Below, in pieces: positions 45,381 through 54,032 of a DNA stretch of 64,000 nt. Both the position numbers and the translations under genes were made by a program. Origin of the DNA: Actinobacteria bacterium UBA6100 (GTDB taxonomy: Bacteria > Actinomycetota > Coriobacteriia > Anaerosomatales > Anaerosomataceae); the NCBI GenBank assembly GCA_002423585.1, contig DIWS01000017.1:8586-72585 (forward strand). Direction: 5' to 3'. The notes under the pieces are model-generated. The model saw nothing but the letters and a program-made list of their open reading frames with translations, was not told the origin of the DNA and ran no database searches. Positions within the stretch are counted from its first letter, which is position 1; every line of letters starts with the position of its first letter.

Positions 45381-45878
45381 CTACGCTGCCCCGACCTTCT
45401 TCTTCGCGGCCTCCACGAGCCCGCCCATCTCGATGATGTCCTTGATGAACGGCGGGAACGGCTGAGCCGTGAACACCGCGCCGGTCGTCTCGTTGGTGAT
45501 GATGCCGGCATCCGCATCCACGGTGACCCTATCGCCCGCGCTGATGCCATCCACCGCCTCCGGGCACTCCATGATCGGCAGACCGGTGTTGATGGCGTTG
45601 CGGTAGAAGATGCGTGCGAAGCTCTTGGCGATCACGACCGAGATGCCCGCGTGCTTGATGGCGATCGGCGCGTGCTCGCGGCTCGAGCCGCAGCCGAAGT
45701 TCTCCTCGGCCACCAGGATGTCGCCGGGCTGCACCTTGGCAGTGAAGCCCGCGTCCAGGTCCTCCATGCAGTGGAGCGCCAGCTCGTCGGGGTCCGATGT
45801 GTTGAGATAGCGCGCCGGGATGATCACGTCGGTATCCACGTCACGGCCGTAGCGGTGTGCGGTTCCGGTGAACTTCAT
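45381..45878 (-). CDS. leuD: 3-isopropylmalate dehydratase small subunit
   Basis: 165 residues, the swivel domain of isopropylmalate isomerase. It shows RDVDTDVIIPARYLNT, AEENFGCGSSREHAP and VIAKSFARIFYRNAINTG. This is the short archaeal/thermophile type. The ATG at 45876-45878 overlaps the leuC stop (ATGA). A much longer open frame covering leuC in another phase is spurious. Confidence 0.95.
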   Translation of the reverse strand: MKFTGTAHRYGRDVDTDVIIPARYLNTSDPDELALHCMEDLDAGFTAKVQPGDILVAEENFGCGSSREHAPIAIKHAGISVVIAKSFARIFYRNAINTGLPIMECPEAVDGISAGDRVTVDADAGIITNETTGAVFTAQPFPPFIKDIIEMGGLVEAAKKKVGAA

Positions 45879-47158
45879 GATTGCCCACCTTCCTCCAGAT
45901 CCTCGGGCAGTCCGATCCGCCCGAGCACCGCACTTGCCGCGGCGACAGCCGGGCCGGCCAGGTAGACCTCGCTCGTGGGATCGCCCATGCGACCGACGAA
46001 GTTCCGGTTGGTGGTGGCGAGCGCCCGCTCCCCCGCCGCCAGGATGCCCATGTGCCCGCCGAGGCACGGCCCGCACGTGGGCGTCGAGACGGCGGCGCCG
46101 GCATCCATGAAGATGTCGGTGAGCCCGTTGTGCATCATGTCGCGGAAGACCTGCTGGGTGGCCGGGATCACGATGAGCCGCACGTCGGGGTGCACCGTGT
46201 GGCCCTTGATCACCGCGGCGGCCTCGGCCATGTCCTCGTAGCGACCGTTGGTGCACGAGCCGATCACCACCTGGTCGATCTTCACGTCGCGTGCCTCGGA
46301 CACCGGCCGCGTGTTGCTCGGCAGGTGCGGGAAGGCGACCGTGGGCACGATCGTAGCGGCGTCGATCTCGTAGGTGCGCGCGTAGACGGCGCTCGCGTCC
46401 GAGAAGTACTCGGTCCACGGGCGCTCGCTGCGGCCCTCCATGTAAGCGCGGGTCGTGTCGTCCACCGCGATGATGCCGCTCTTGCCGCCGGCCTCGATCG
46501 CCATGTTGCAGATGGTCATGCGGCCGGCCATGTCGAGGCGCTCGATGGTGTCGCCCGTGAACTCCATCGCCTGGTACAGCGCGCCGTCCACGCCGATCAT
46601 CCCGATGATGTGCAGGATGATGTCCTTGGCGCCCACACCCGGCTTGAGCTGGCCCGTGATACTGAACTTGATGCTCTCGGGCACCTTGAACCACGCCCGG
46701 CCGGTGGCCATGCCCACGGCTGCGTCGGTAGAACCCACGCCCGTGGCGAACGCGCCGAGCGCGCCGTACGTGCAGGTGTGGCTGTCAGCGCCGATGATCA
46801 CGTCGCCGGCACCCACCACGCCCTGCTCGGGCAGGAGCGCGTGCTCCACACCCATGCAGCCCACCTCGTAGTAGTGGGTGATCTCCTGGGCGCGCGCGAA
46901 CACGCGCATCATCTTCGCCTGTTCGGCGCTCTTGATGTCCTTGTTGGGCGTGTAGTGGTCCGGGACGAGCGCGATCTTGGCCGGGTCCCACACGCGCTCC
47001 ACGCCGATCTTCGCGAACTCCTTGATGGCGATGGGCGCCGTCACGTCGTTGGCGAGAACCAGGTCGAGGTCGCACTCGATGAGCTGCCCGGGCGCGACCT
47101 CATCCAGGCCCGCATGGGCGGCGAGGATCTTCTCGGTGATGGTCATCGGTCGGGGCAT
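45875..47158 (-). CDS. leuC: 3-isopropylmalate dehydratase large subunit
   Basis: 427 residues, an aconitase-family [4Fe-4S] enzyme that isomerises 2- to 3-isopropylmalate with LeuD. Cluster cysteines are in GSCTNGR and TCGPCLGGHMG; ADSHTCTYGALGAFATGVG and NRNFVGRMGD are family marks. The length matches the LeuC/HacA-like form that pairs with a short LeuD. The ATG follows AAGGAGCGC; an inner ATG at codon 5 is possible. Confidence 0.95.
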   Translation of the reverse strand: MPRPMTITEKILAAHAGLDEVAPGQLIECDLDLVLANDVTAPIAIKEFAKIGVERVWDPAKIALVPDHYTPNKDIKSAEQAKMMRVFARAQEITHYYEVGCMGVEHALLPEQGVVGAGDVIIGADSHTCTYGALGAFATGVGSTDAAVGMATGRAWFKVPESIKFSITGQLKPGVGAKDIILHIIGMIGVDGALYQAMEFTGDTIERLDMAGRMTICNMAIEAGGKSGIIAVDDTTRAYMEGRSERPWTEYFSDASAVYARTYEIDAATIVPTVAFPHLPSNTRPVSEARDVKIDQVVIGSCTNGRYEDMAEAAAVIKGHTVHPDVRLIVIPATQQVFRDMMHNGLTDIFMDAGAAVSTPTCGPCLGGHMGILAAGERALATTNRNFVGRMGDPTSEVYLAGPAVAAASAVLGRIGLPEDLEEGGQS

Positions 47159-47227
47159 GGCGCGGCGCTCCTTCGTCCTGCATCCGGTTCGTGCATTCTA
47201 CGCGAACGCGCGGGTGCGTGCGACCCG

Positions 47228-48787
47228 CTAGACCTCCTCGGGCACGCTCGGCGCCTCTGCGGCCACGAGCAGGCGGTTGAGGGCGTTCACGTACGCCTTG
47301 GCGCTCGACACGATGATGTCGGGATGCGCGCCGCGGCCGGTGAACGTGCGACCGTCCTCGCTCTTCACGCGGATGGTCACCTCGCCCACCGCGTCGATGC
47401 CACGCGTGACGCTCTGCACGCTGAACTCGGTGAGGTCGTTGGGGACGTCCACGATACGGTTGATCGCCTTGTAGACGGCGTCCACGGGACCGTTGCCGTG
47501 GCTGGAGTCGATCAGACTCACGCCATCAGCGGTGATGAGCTCGACGGTGGCCGTGGGGATTCCGGGATCGCCGCAGCTCACGTGTACCTGCTCGAGGTGG
47601 TAGACCTCGCCGATCATGCGCTCGGCTTCACCCACCAGCGCCTCGAGGTCCTCGTCGTAGACTTCCTTCTTCTTGTCCGCGAGATCCAGGAAGGCCTGAT
47701 GGATGATCTCGAAGTCCTCGTCCTCCATCACATAGCCGAGCTCGGCCAGACGATGCCTGAGCGCGGCGCGGCCGCTGCGGGCGGTGAGCACGATGGAGCT
47801 GCCGCCGGCACCCACATCGGCGGGGTCGATGATCTCGTAGGTGGAACGCTCCTTGAGCACGCCGTCCTGGTGGATGCCGCTTGAGTGCGCGAATGCGTTG
47901 GCGCCCACGATCGCCTTGTTGGGCTGCACGAGGATGCCGGTGATGCTTGAGACCAGGCGGCTAGCCCGCACGAACTCCTTCGTGTTGATGCGCGTGTCCA
48001 CGCCGAAGACGTCAGGGCGCATCTTGAGCGCCATCACGACCTCTTCCATCGCGGTGTTGCCGGCGCGCTCGCCGAGGCCGTTGATGGTGCACTCGATCTG
48101 CCTGGCGCCTGCCCGCACGCCCGCGAGCGCGTTGGCGGTGGCCATGCCCAGGTCGTTGTGGCAGTGGACCGAGACGATCACGTTCTCTATGCCCCGCACG
48201 TTCTCCATGAGGCCGGCGATGAGGCCGCCGAAGACCTCCGGATACGCGTAGCCGGTGGTGTCCGGGATGTTCACCACGGTGGCGCCGGCGGCGATGGCCG
48301 CCTCGATCATGCGGTACAGGAAGACGGGCTCCGCGCGGCCGGCATCCTCGGCGTAGAACTCCACATCATCGACGAAGGAGCGTGCGAGCTTCACGGCCGC
48401 TACGCCACGCTCGATCGCCTCGTCGCCCGAGATGTGGAGCTTGTCGCGCAGGTGGCTCTCGGAGACGCCGATGCCCGTGTGGATGCGCGGGCGCTTGGCG
48501 CCCTGAAGCGCCTCGGCGGCGCGCTCGATGTCGGCCGGGACGGCACGGGAGAGCGCGCACACGGTGGCCGCGTCGCCCACCTCGGCGGCGATGCGGCGAA
48601 CGCTCTCGAAGTCACCGGGAGACGAGATCGGGAAGCCGGCCTCGATGACGTCGGCGCCCAGGCGGACGAGCTGGCGGGCGATCTCGAGCTTCTCGGCGGT
48701 GTTCATGCTGGCGCCGGGGCTCTGCTCGCCGTCGCGAAGCGTGGTGTCGAAGATGAATACGCGGTCGGACGCGTTGGGTGTACTCAT
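47228..48787 (-). CDS. leuA: 2-isopropylmalate synthase
   Basis: 519 residues; condenses 2-ketoisovalerate with acetyl-CoA, the first step of leucine synthesis. Barrel motifs are IFDTTLRDGEQSPGASM, EAGFPISSPGDF, the metal-binding HCHNDLGMATANA and NGLGERAGNTAMEEV. The C-terminal 130 residues are the leucine-binding regulatory domain (SSHGNGPVDAVYKAI). The ATG at 48785-48787 is preceded by CAGGAGCATCCC. A leucine-rich leader peptide lies upstream. Confidence 0.95.
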   Translation of the reverse strand: MSTPNASDRVFIFDTTLRDGEQSPGASMNTAEKLEIARQLVRLGADVIEAGFPISSPGDFESVRRIAAEVGDAATVCALSRAVPADIERAAEALQGAKRPRIHTGIGVSESHLRDKLHISGDEAIERGVAAVKLARSFVDDVEFYAEDAGRAEPVFLYRMIEAAIAAGATVVNIPDTTGYAYPEVFGGLIAGLMENVRGIENVIVSVHCHNDLGMATANALAGVRAGARQIECTINGLGERAGNTAMEEVVMALKMRPDVFGVDTRINTKEFVRASRLVSSITGILVQPNKAIVGANAFAHSSGIHQDGVLKERSTYEIIDPADVGAGGSSIVLTARSGRAALRHRLAELGYVMEDEDFEIIHQAFLDLADKKKEVYDEDLEALVGEAERMIGEVYHLEQVHVSCGDPGIPTATVELITADGVSLIDSSHGNGPVDAVYKAINRIVDVPNDLTEFSVQSVTRGIDAVGEVTIRVKSEDGRTFTGRGAHPDIIVSSAKAYVNALNRLLVAAEAPSVPEEV

Positions 48788-48852
48788 GGGATGCTCCTGG
48801 GAGGATCTGAACGCGGATACGGGCGGGGTACGCCGGCGCACGCCGTCCGGTT

Positions 48853-48918
48853 TTAGACGGCGGCCGGCTGGATAAGTCGCCCGAGAAGACCCGGAAGCAT
48901 GTGAGTGGTCGCGTTCAT
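48853..48918 (-). CDS. Leucine leader peptide of leuA (attenuator)
   Basis: A 21-codon frame reading MNATTHMLPGLLGRLIQPAA then V and stop. Four of 21 residues are leucine and three of those are CTT, a codon seldom used in the GC-rich genes here. The stop codon falls in the loop of a hairpin, GCCGTC-TAAAACCG-GACGGC. A -10 box TATACT (48926-48931) lies only seven bases before the ATG, so the message may start at or next to the ATG (leaderless). This fits ribosome-mediated attenuation of leuA by leucine-tRNA supply. Confidence 0.7.
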   Translation of the reverse strand: MNATTHMLPGLLGRLIQPAAV

Positions 48919-48981
48919 GTGCGGGAGTATAGCGCAAGGGGCGGCGGCCCGCCTACCTCGGGGCGGCCGACCTGATGCCGA

Positions 48982-49344
48982 TCAACCCTCCCACGAGCGC
49001 GGATGGTCCAGGTCGGGGTTCCTCGACACCAGCCGGATACTGAGCCTGCAGTCGATCGCATCCGCGTAGCGACACAGAGTGGTGACCGTCGGCACGCTCG
49101 GGCCGAGCCGCTCGAGTCGAGACACGGCGCTTTTCGTCGTGTCCATCATCTCCGCCACCTGCTCTTGCGTGCGGCCGGCCCGCCAGCGGGCCAGCCGCAT
49201 CTCCTCACCGAGACGCTGCAGGAAGTCGTCCAGATCCCATTGCGCGAGCTCGCCGCGCGGAGGGTGCGGGAGTCGCTTGAGGCGGCTCTGCGCCTGAAGA
49301 GCCTCGAACTCTTCCGCGACCGACCGCGGAATCCCCTGCTCCAA
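48982..49344 (-). CDS. XRE-family DNA-binding protein
   Basis: About 120 residues. A Cro/C1-type helix-turn-helix covers residues 50-100: GEEMRLARWRAGRTQEQVAE and DTTKSAVSRLERLG, PSVPTVTTLCRYADAI. The N-terminal part is charged and resembles antitoxins of HigA type, but no toxin gene adjoins it. I choose TTG at 49342-49344 because GGGGGAGGTG precedes it at good spacing; ATG further up is outside any ribosome site. It may repress its own promoter. Confidence 0.72.
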   Translation of the reverse strand: MEQGIPRSVAEEFEALQAQSRLKRLPHPPRGELAQWDLDDFLQRLGEEMRLARWRAGRTQEQVAEMMDTTKSAVSRLERLGPSVPTVTTLCRYADAIDCRLSIRLVSRNPDLDHPRSWEG

Positions 49345-49391
49345 GAGTGCACCTCCCCCGTGCCGGTGTGTGCGATGAGTGTATGCGCACC

Positions 49392-49420
49392 GGATCACTC
49401 CGATCTCAGCGAGATGTCAA
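49392..49420 (-). promoter_or_regulatory. Possible promoter/operator of the XRE gene
   Basis: TTGACA (49415-49420) with a 17-bp spacer to a weak TGATCC (49392-49397). The spacer holds a short inverted repeat ATCTC-AGC-GAGAT (49403-49415), a plausible autoregulatory site. Confidence 0.45.
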
Positions 49421-49466
49421 CCGGTTCGCAGATCTGCGCCCAAATTGGGGAGCCCTCCCGGGCCCA

Positions 49467-49508
49467 TTTCACACATCCGCGAACTCCCGAGTTAGCAGAT
49501 GTGTGAAA
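49467..49508. repeat. Compound inverted repeat in the XRE-serA gap
   Basis: Outer arms TTTCACACATC and GATGTGTGAAA (11 bp, perfect) enclose a second pair, AACTC and GAGTT. The 361-bp gap 49345-49706 otherwise holds the XRE promoter region, two 25-bp direct repeats and a terminator, and no convincing gene. Confidence 0.75.
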
Positions 49509-49532
49509 CACGGCAGGAAGGGCCTGGGGCGT

Positions 49533-49601
49533 CGGCAGCAGGTATGCGAACTCCCCGAACAGAAGGACTCGGGTGCCGGCAGCAGGTATGCGAACTCCCC
49601 G
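49533..49601. repeat. Two identical 25-bp direct repeats, 44-bp period
   Basis: The same 25 bases, beginning CGGCAGCAGG and ending GCGAACTCCCCG, occur at 49533-49557 and 49577-49601. A weaker relative (GCGAACTCCCG) lies inside the inverted repeat at 49480-49489. They look like members of a dispersed intergenic repeat family. Confidence 0.8.
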
Positions 49602-49656
49602 GAGGGCGGGGTTTTCAGCGCGCCCTCACGCCCGCCGACTCCTCGCACCCGAGCAG

Positions 49657-49680
49657 AAGGGGCCCCCGCGGGGGCCCCTT
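49657..49680 (-). terminator. Terminator of the ilv-serA operon
   Basis: A perfect 24-bp palindrome with 12-bp arms AAGGGGCCCCCG / CGGGGGCCCCTT begins 27 bp after the serA stop. The T-tract is short (TTCTGCT), but the stem is very stable. Confidence 0.75.
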
Positions 49681-49706
49681 CATCATCGCCGGCGCGCAGC
49701 AAGGTC

Positions 49707-51290
49707 CTACAGCTCCACGCTCCAGGCTTCGGACACCTCGGCCTTGGCGTTGATACGCTCCATCAGCGCATCGGGGATCGCCGTGTCAACGTTGATGCCC
49801 ATGAGCGCCGTGCCGCCCTCGCCCATGCGGCCGACCTGCATCGACGCGATGTTGATGCTGTTCTCACCGAGCGCGGTACCCACCTTGCCCACAACGCCGG
49901 GCACATCCGAGTACTCCATGAACAGCATGTGCGCCGACGGCGCCATGTCGATCGAGAACTCGTTGAACACCACGAGGCGCGGCTCGTTCTTCTTGCCGAT
50001 GAGCGTGGCGCCGAGCTTGAAATCACGGCCGCCGGCCTTGGCTACCACGACCATCAGGCTCACGTAGTCCATGCTCTCGACGCGCTTGTTCTCGGTGACC
50101 GAGATGCCGCGCTGCTCGGCGTAGTGGTTCGCGTTCACGAAGTTCACGGCGTCCTGCCCCACGACGGTGAGCAGGCCCTTGAGCATCGCGGTCTTGAGGA
50201 TGCGGGTGTCCTGATCGGCGAGGTGGCCGATGAAGTGCACCTCGATCTCGCTCACCGGACCACGCGCGATCTGACCGATGCCCTTACCCAGCGCCTCGGC
50301 GACCGCCATGTACGGCCCCACGGCCTCCATGACCTCGGGCGCCACCGGCGCGATGTTCACTGCCGTCTCGACCATGTCACCGCGCAGACCCGCAGCCACG
50401 AGCTCCGCGATCTGGTCGCCGGCACGGTCCTGCGCCTCCTCGGTGGAAGCCCCGAGGTGCGGTGTGAGCACCACGTTGTCGATCTCGTGCAGCGGCGACT
50501 CGGTGCACGGCTCGGTCTCGAACACGTCGATACCCGCCGACGCCACCTTGCCACTCTTGAGCGCCTCCACGAGCGCGTCCATCTGGTAGATGCCGCCACG
50601 GGCGGTGTTCACCAGGCGCACGCCGTCCTTCATCTTCGCGAACTGCTCGGCACCGAACATGCCGATTGTCTCTTTGGTCTTGGGCAGGTGAACCGTGATG
50701 AAGTCGGCCAGCGGCAGCAACTCGTCCACCGTGGCGTACAGCGTCACGCCGAGTGCAGCGGCGCGCTCGTCGCTCGTGTACGGGTCGTAACCGATGAGCT
50801 TCATCCCCAGCCCACGCGCACGCTCGGCCACGAGTGCGCCGATGCGGCCGAGGCCCACGATCGCGAGCGTCTTCTCGTACACCTCGGTGCCGGTGAACTT
50901 CGAGCGCTCCCACTTGCCCTCCTTCATGCTGGCGTTCGCCTGCGCGGTACTGCGCGCGGTGGCGAGCATGAGGGTGATGGTCTGCTCGGCCGCCGACACG
51001 ATGTTGCTCGTGGGCGCGTTGCACACGATCACGCCACGCTCGGTGGCCGCGGCCACGTCGACGTTGTCGATGCCCACGCCGGCGCGCCCGATGATCTTGA
51101 GCTTCGCCCCAGCCTCGATGATCGGACGGGTGGCCTTGGTGGCCGAACGCACGATCATCCCCTCGTAGTCGGCGATGATCGCCACGAGCTCGTCCTCGGA
51201 AAGCCCCGTCTTGACGTCCACTTCGTAGCCGTCAGCGCGGAGCTTCTCGATGCCGCTGTCAGAGATCTTGTCTGCTACCAGTACCTTCAT
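49707..51290 (-). CDS. serA: D-3-phosphoglycerate dehydrogenase
   Basis: 527 residues, the long form with ACT domain. It oxidises 3-phosphoglycerate in serine synthesis. The NAD-binding Rossmann part shows LAIVGLGRIGALVAERARGLG (core VGLGRIG), VNTARGGIYQMDAL and the catalytic His in LTPHLGASTEEAQDRAG. An intervening domain and C-terminal ACT domain (DVPGVVGKVGTALGENSINI) follow. ATG at 51288-51290 behind GGGGGAG, 4 bp after the aminotransferase stop, so the two are coupled. Last gene of the ilv transcription unit. Confidence 0.95.
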   Translation of the reverse strand: MKVLVADKISDSGIEKLRADGYEVDVKTGLSEDELVAIIADYEGMIVRSATKATRPIIEAGAKLKIIGRAGVGIDNVDVAAATERGVIVCNAPTSNIVSAAEQTITLMLATARSTAQANASMKEGKWERSKFTGTEVYEKTLAIVGLGRIGALVAERARGLGMKLIGYDPYTSDERAAALGVTLYATVDELLPLADFITVHLPKTKETIGMFGAEQFAKMKDGVRLVNTARGGIYQMDALVEALKSGKVASAGIDVFETEPCTESPLHEIDNVVLTPHLGASTEEAQDRAGDQIAELVAAGLRGDMVETAVNIAPVAPEVMEAVGPYMAVAEALGKGIGQIARGPVSEIEVHFIGHLADQDTRILKTAMLKGLLTVVGQDAVNFVNANHYAEQRGISVTENKRVESMDYVSLMVVVAKAGGRDFKLGATLIGKKNEPRLVVFNEFSIDMAPSAHMLFMEYSDVPGVVGKVGTALGENSINIASMQVGRMGEGGTALMGINVDTAIPDALMERINAKAEVSEAWSVEL

Positions 51291-51294
51291 CTGT

Positions 51295-52440
51295 CTACTC
51301 CCCCATGAAGACGGCTTCGGCCGCCACGATGCCCGCGCCACGCTCGAACTCGTAACCCAGCTCGGCGAGCGTCATCTCGAGGCCGGCCAGCGTGGTGATG
51401 ATGTCGAACTCGCCGAAGTAGCCGAGGTGCCCCACGCGGAAGATCCTGCCCGCGTAGTCGTCCTGACCACCGGCGATGGTGATGCCGTACTTGTTCTTGA
51501 GGATGCTCACGATCTTCTTGCCGTCGATGCCCTCGGGCACCCACACGGGCGTGACCGCGCTTCCGCGACCTTCGGCAGGGGCGAACAGCTTCATGCCGAG
51601 CGCCTCGCAGCCCTTGCGGGTGGCCTCGGCGAGCTTGCTGTGGCGGGCGATCGTGTTCTCGAGGCCCTCGTCCATGATCATCTTGAGTGAGACGTTGAGG
51701 CCGAGCACGAGCGACACGGCCGGGGTGAACGGCGTGGTGTCGTTGGCGATGTTCTTCTTGTACTTCATGAAGTCGAAGTAGAACTTCGGCAACGTGGAAC
51801 GCTCGTAGGCCTTCCACGCCTTCTCGCTCACCGTGCACGCGGCCAGGCCCGGCGGGAGCATGAGACCCTTCTGCGAACCGGTCATCACGATGTCGAGCCC
51901 CCACTCATCGGTCTTGCACTCGACGGCGCCGATACCCGTGATCGAGTCGACGATGAGGATGGTGTCGGGGTACTCGCGCACGATGGCGCCGATGGCCTGG
52001 ACGTCGTTGAGCACGCCCGAAGAGGTCTCGCTCTGCGTCACGATGACGCCACGCACACCCGGGTTCTCCGCAAGGGCGGTGGCCACGTCGGCCGGGTCCA
52101 CCACACTCGTCCACTCGTACTTGAGGTCGATGACGTTGAGGCCGTAGACCTCGGCGATGTTCTTCTGGCGGTCGCCGAACTTACCGTTGCGACACACGAT
52201 GACGGTGTCGCCCGCGCAGAAGGAGTTGGCGATGGCCGCCTCCATCACGCCGGTGCCCGAGCATGCGAACAGCAGCACGTCGCCCTCGGTCTGGAACACG
52301 TACTTCAAGCCCTCGATCGCCTGCTTGAAGGCCGCCGAGAAGTCGGGCGTACGGTGGTGGATGATCGGTGCGGCCTGCGTGAGCAGGACCTCCGCGGGTA
52401 CCGGCGTGGGGCCCGGCGTCATCAGGTACTTCTTCTGCAT
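51295..52440 (-). CDS. Class V aminotransferase, serine-glyoxylate/alanine-glyoxylate type
   Basis: 381 residues. The fold-type I enzyme begins KKYLMTPGPTPVPAEVL. HHRTPDFSAAFKQA and FACSGTGVMEAAIAN bind PLP phosphate; the PLP lysine is in VMTGSQKGLMLPPG. GRIFRVGHLGYFGEFD is a family ending. Members transaminate serine, alanine or phosphoserine-like substrates; placement directly before serA suggests it takes the transamination step of serine synthesis in place of SerC. That is inference from context. A small hairpin GTCGCC/GGCGAC lies in the 93-bp gap after ilvC. Confidence 0.85.
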   Translation of the reverse strand: MQKKYLMTPGPTPVPAEVLLTQAAPIIHHRTPDFSAAFKQAIEGLKYVFQTEGDVLLFACSGTGVMEAAIANSFCAGDTVIVCRNGKFGDRQKNIAEVYGLNVIDLKYEWTSVVDPADVATALAENPGVRGVIVTQSETSSGVLNDVQAIGAIVREYPDTILIVDSITGIGAVECKTDEWGLDIVMTGSQKGLMLPPGLAACTVSEKAWKAYERSTLPKFYFDFMKYKKNIANDTTPFTPAVSLVLGLNVSLKMIMDEGLENTIARHSKLAEATRKGCEALGMKLFAPAEGRGSAVTPVWVPEGIDGKKIVSILKNKYGITIAGGQDDYAGRIFRVGHLGYFGEFDIITTLAGLEMTLAELGYEFERGAGIVAAEAVFMGE

Positions 52441-52533
52441 CGTTGCTCTCTTCCTCTCTCAGGGGTGTCGCCGCCCCCATGGGCGACGCCTCTCGTACCT
52501 CTCGCCGCTCCCGGCATGAAGCGGCGGTTGTAC

Positions 52534-53535
<1,002 letters not shown>

Positions 53536-53546
53536 CGTGTCTCCTC

Positions 53547-54032
53547 CTATGCGTCCCGGGAGCCGCGCGCCAGCGCGATCCTTCCCGTGCGGGCCAGTTC
53601 CTTGATGCCGTACGCGCGCAGCAGGTCCTCCATCGCCGCGAGCTTGTCACCCGTGCCCGTGGCCTCGATCGTGAGCGAGTTCTTGCCCACGTCCACGATC
53701 TTGGCGCGGAAGACGTTCGCGATTTCGATCACCTCATGGCGCCGGTCGGGCGCGGCGTTCACCTTGTAGAGCACGAGCTCGCGATCGATCATGTCCTTCG
53801 GATCGAGGTCCTGGATCTTGATCACGTTGATGAGCTTGTGGAGCTGCTTGGTGATCTGCTCGATGGCGTTCTCATCGGCGGCGACCACGATGGTCATGCG
53901 TGAGAGCGTGGGGTCCTCGGTCTCGCCCACGGCGAGCGAGTCGATGTTGAACCCGCGACGGGCGAACAGCGACGCCACGCGCGTGAGCACGCCAGGCTTG
54001 TTCTCCACGAGCACCGACAGTGTGTGCTGCAT
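53547..54032 (-). CDS. ilvN: Acetolactate synthase small (regulatory) subunit
   Basis: 161 residues. The N-terminal ACT domain reads HTLSVLVENKPGVLTRVASL and RRGFNIDSLAVG, the valine-binding region; the C-terminal half (FRAKIVDVGKNSLTIEATG) completes the subunit that activates IlvB. I start at the ATG at 54030-54032, which overlaps the ilvB stop as TGATG and has GGAGGTG before it, not at the GTG three codons earlier. Confidence 0.95.
   Translation of the reverse strand: MQHTLSVLVENKPGVLTRVASLFARRGFNIDSLAVGETEDPTLSRMTIVVAADENAIEQITKQLHKLINVIKIQDLDPKDMIDRELVLYKVNAAPDRRHEVIEIANVFRAKIVDVGKNSLTIEATGTGDKLAAMEDLLRAYGIKELARTGRIALARGSRDA

Noticed and set aside
45381..46694. A 437-codon minus-strand frame covering leuC and leuD
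   Set aside because: Its first half is the wrong phase of leuC (Arg/His-rich, no motifs). Only the part from the ATG at 45878 is the real leuD.
49469..49702. A 77-codon frame with repeated GEFAYLLPAP-like peptides
   Set aside because: The peptide repeat is just the translation of the 25-bp DNA repeats, it spans the terminator palindrome, and it has no ribosome site.
52467..52487. Hairpin GTCGCC/GGCGAC between ilvC and the aminotransferase gene as a terminator
   Set aside because: Only six base pairs and no T-run; the genes run in the same direction and the operon continues.
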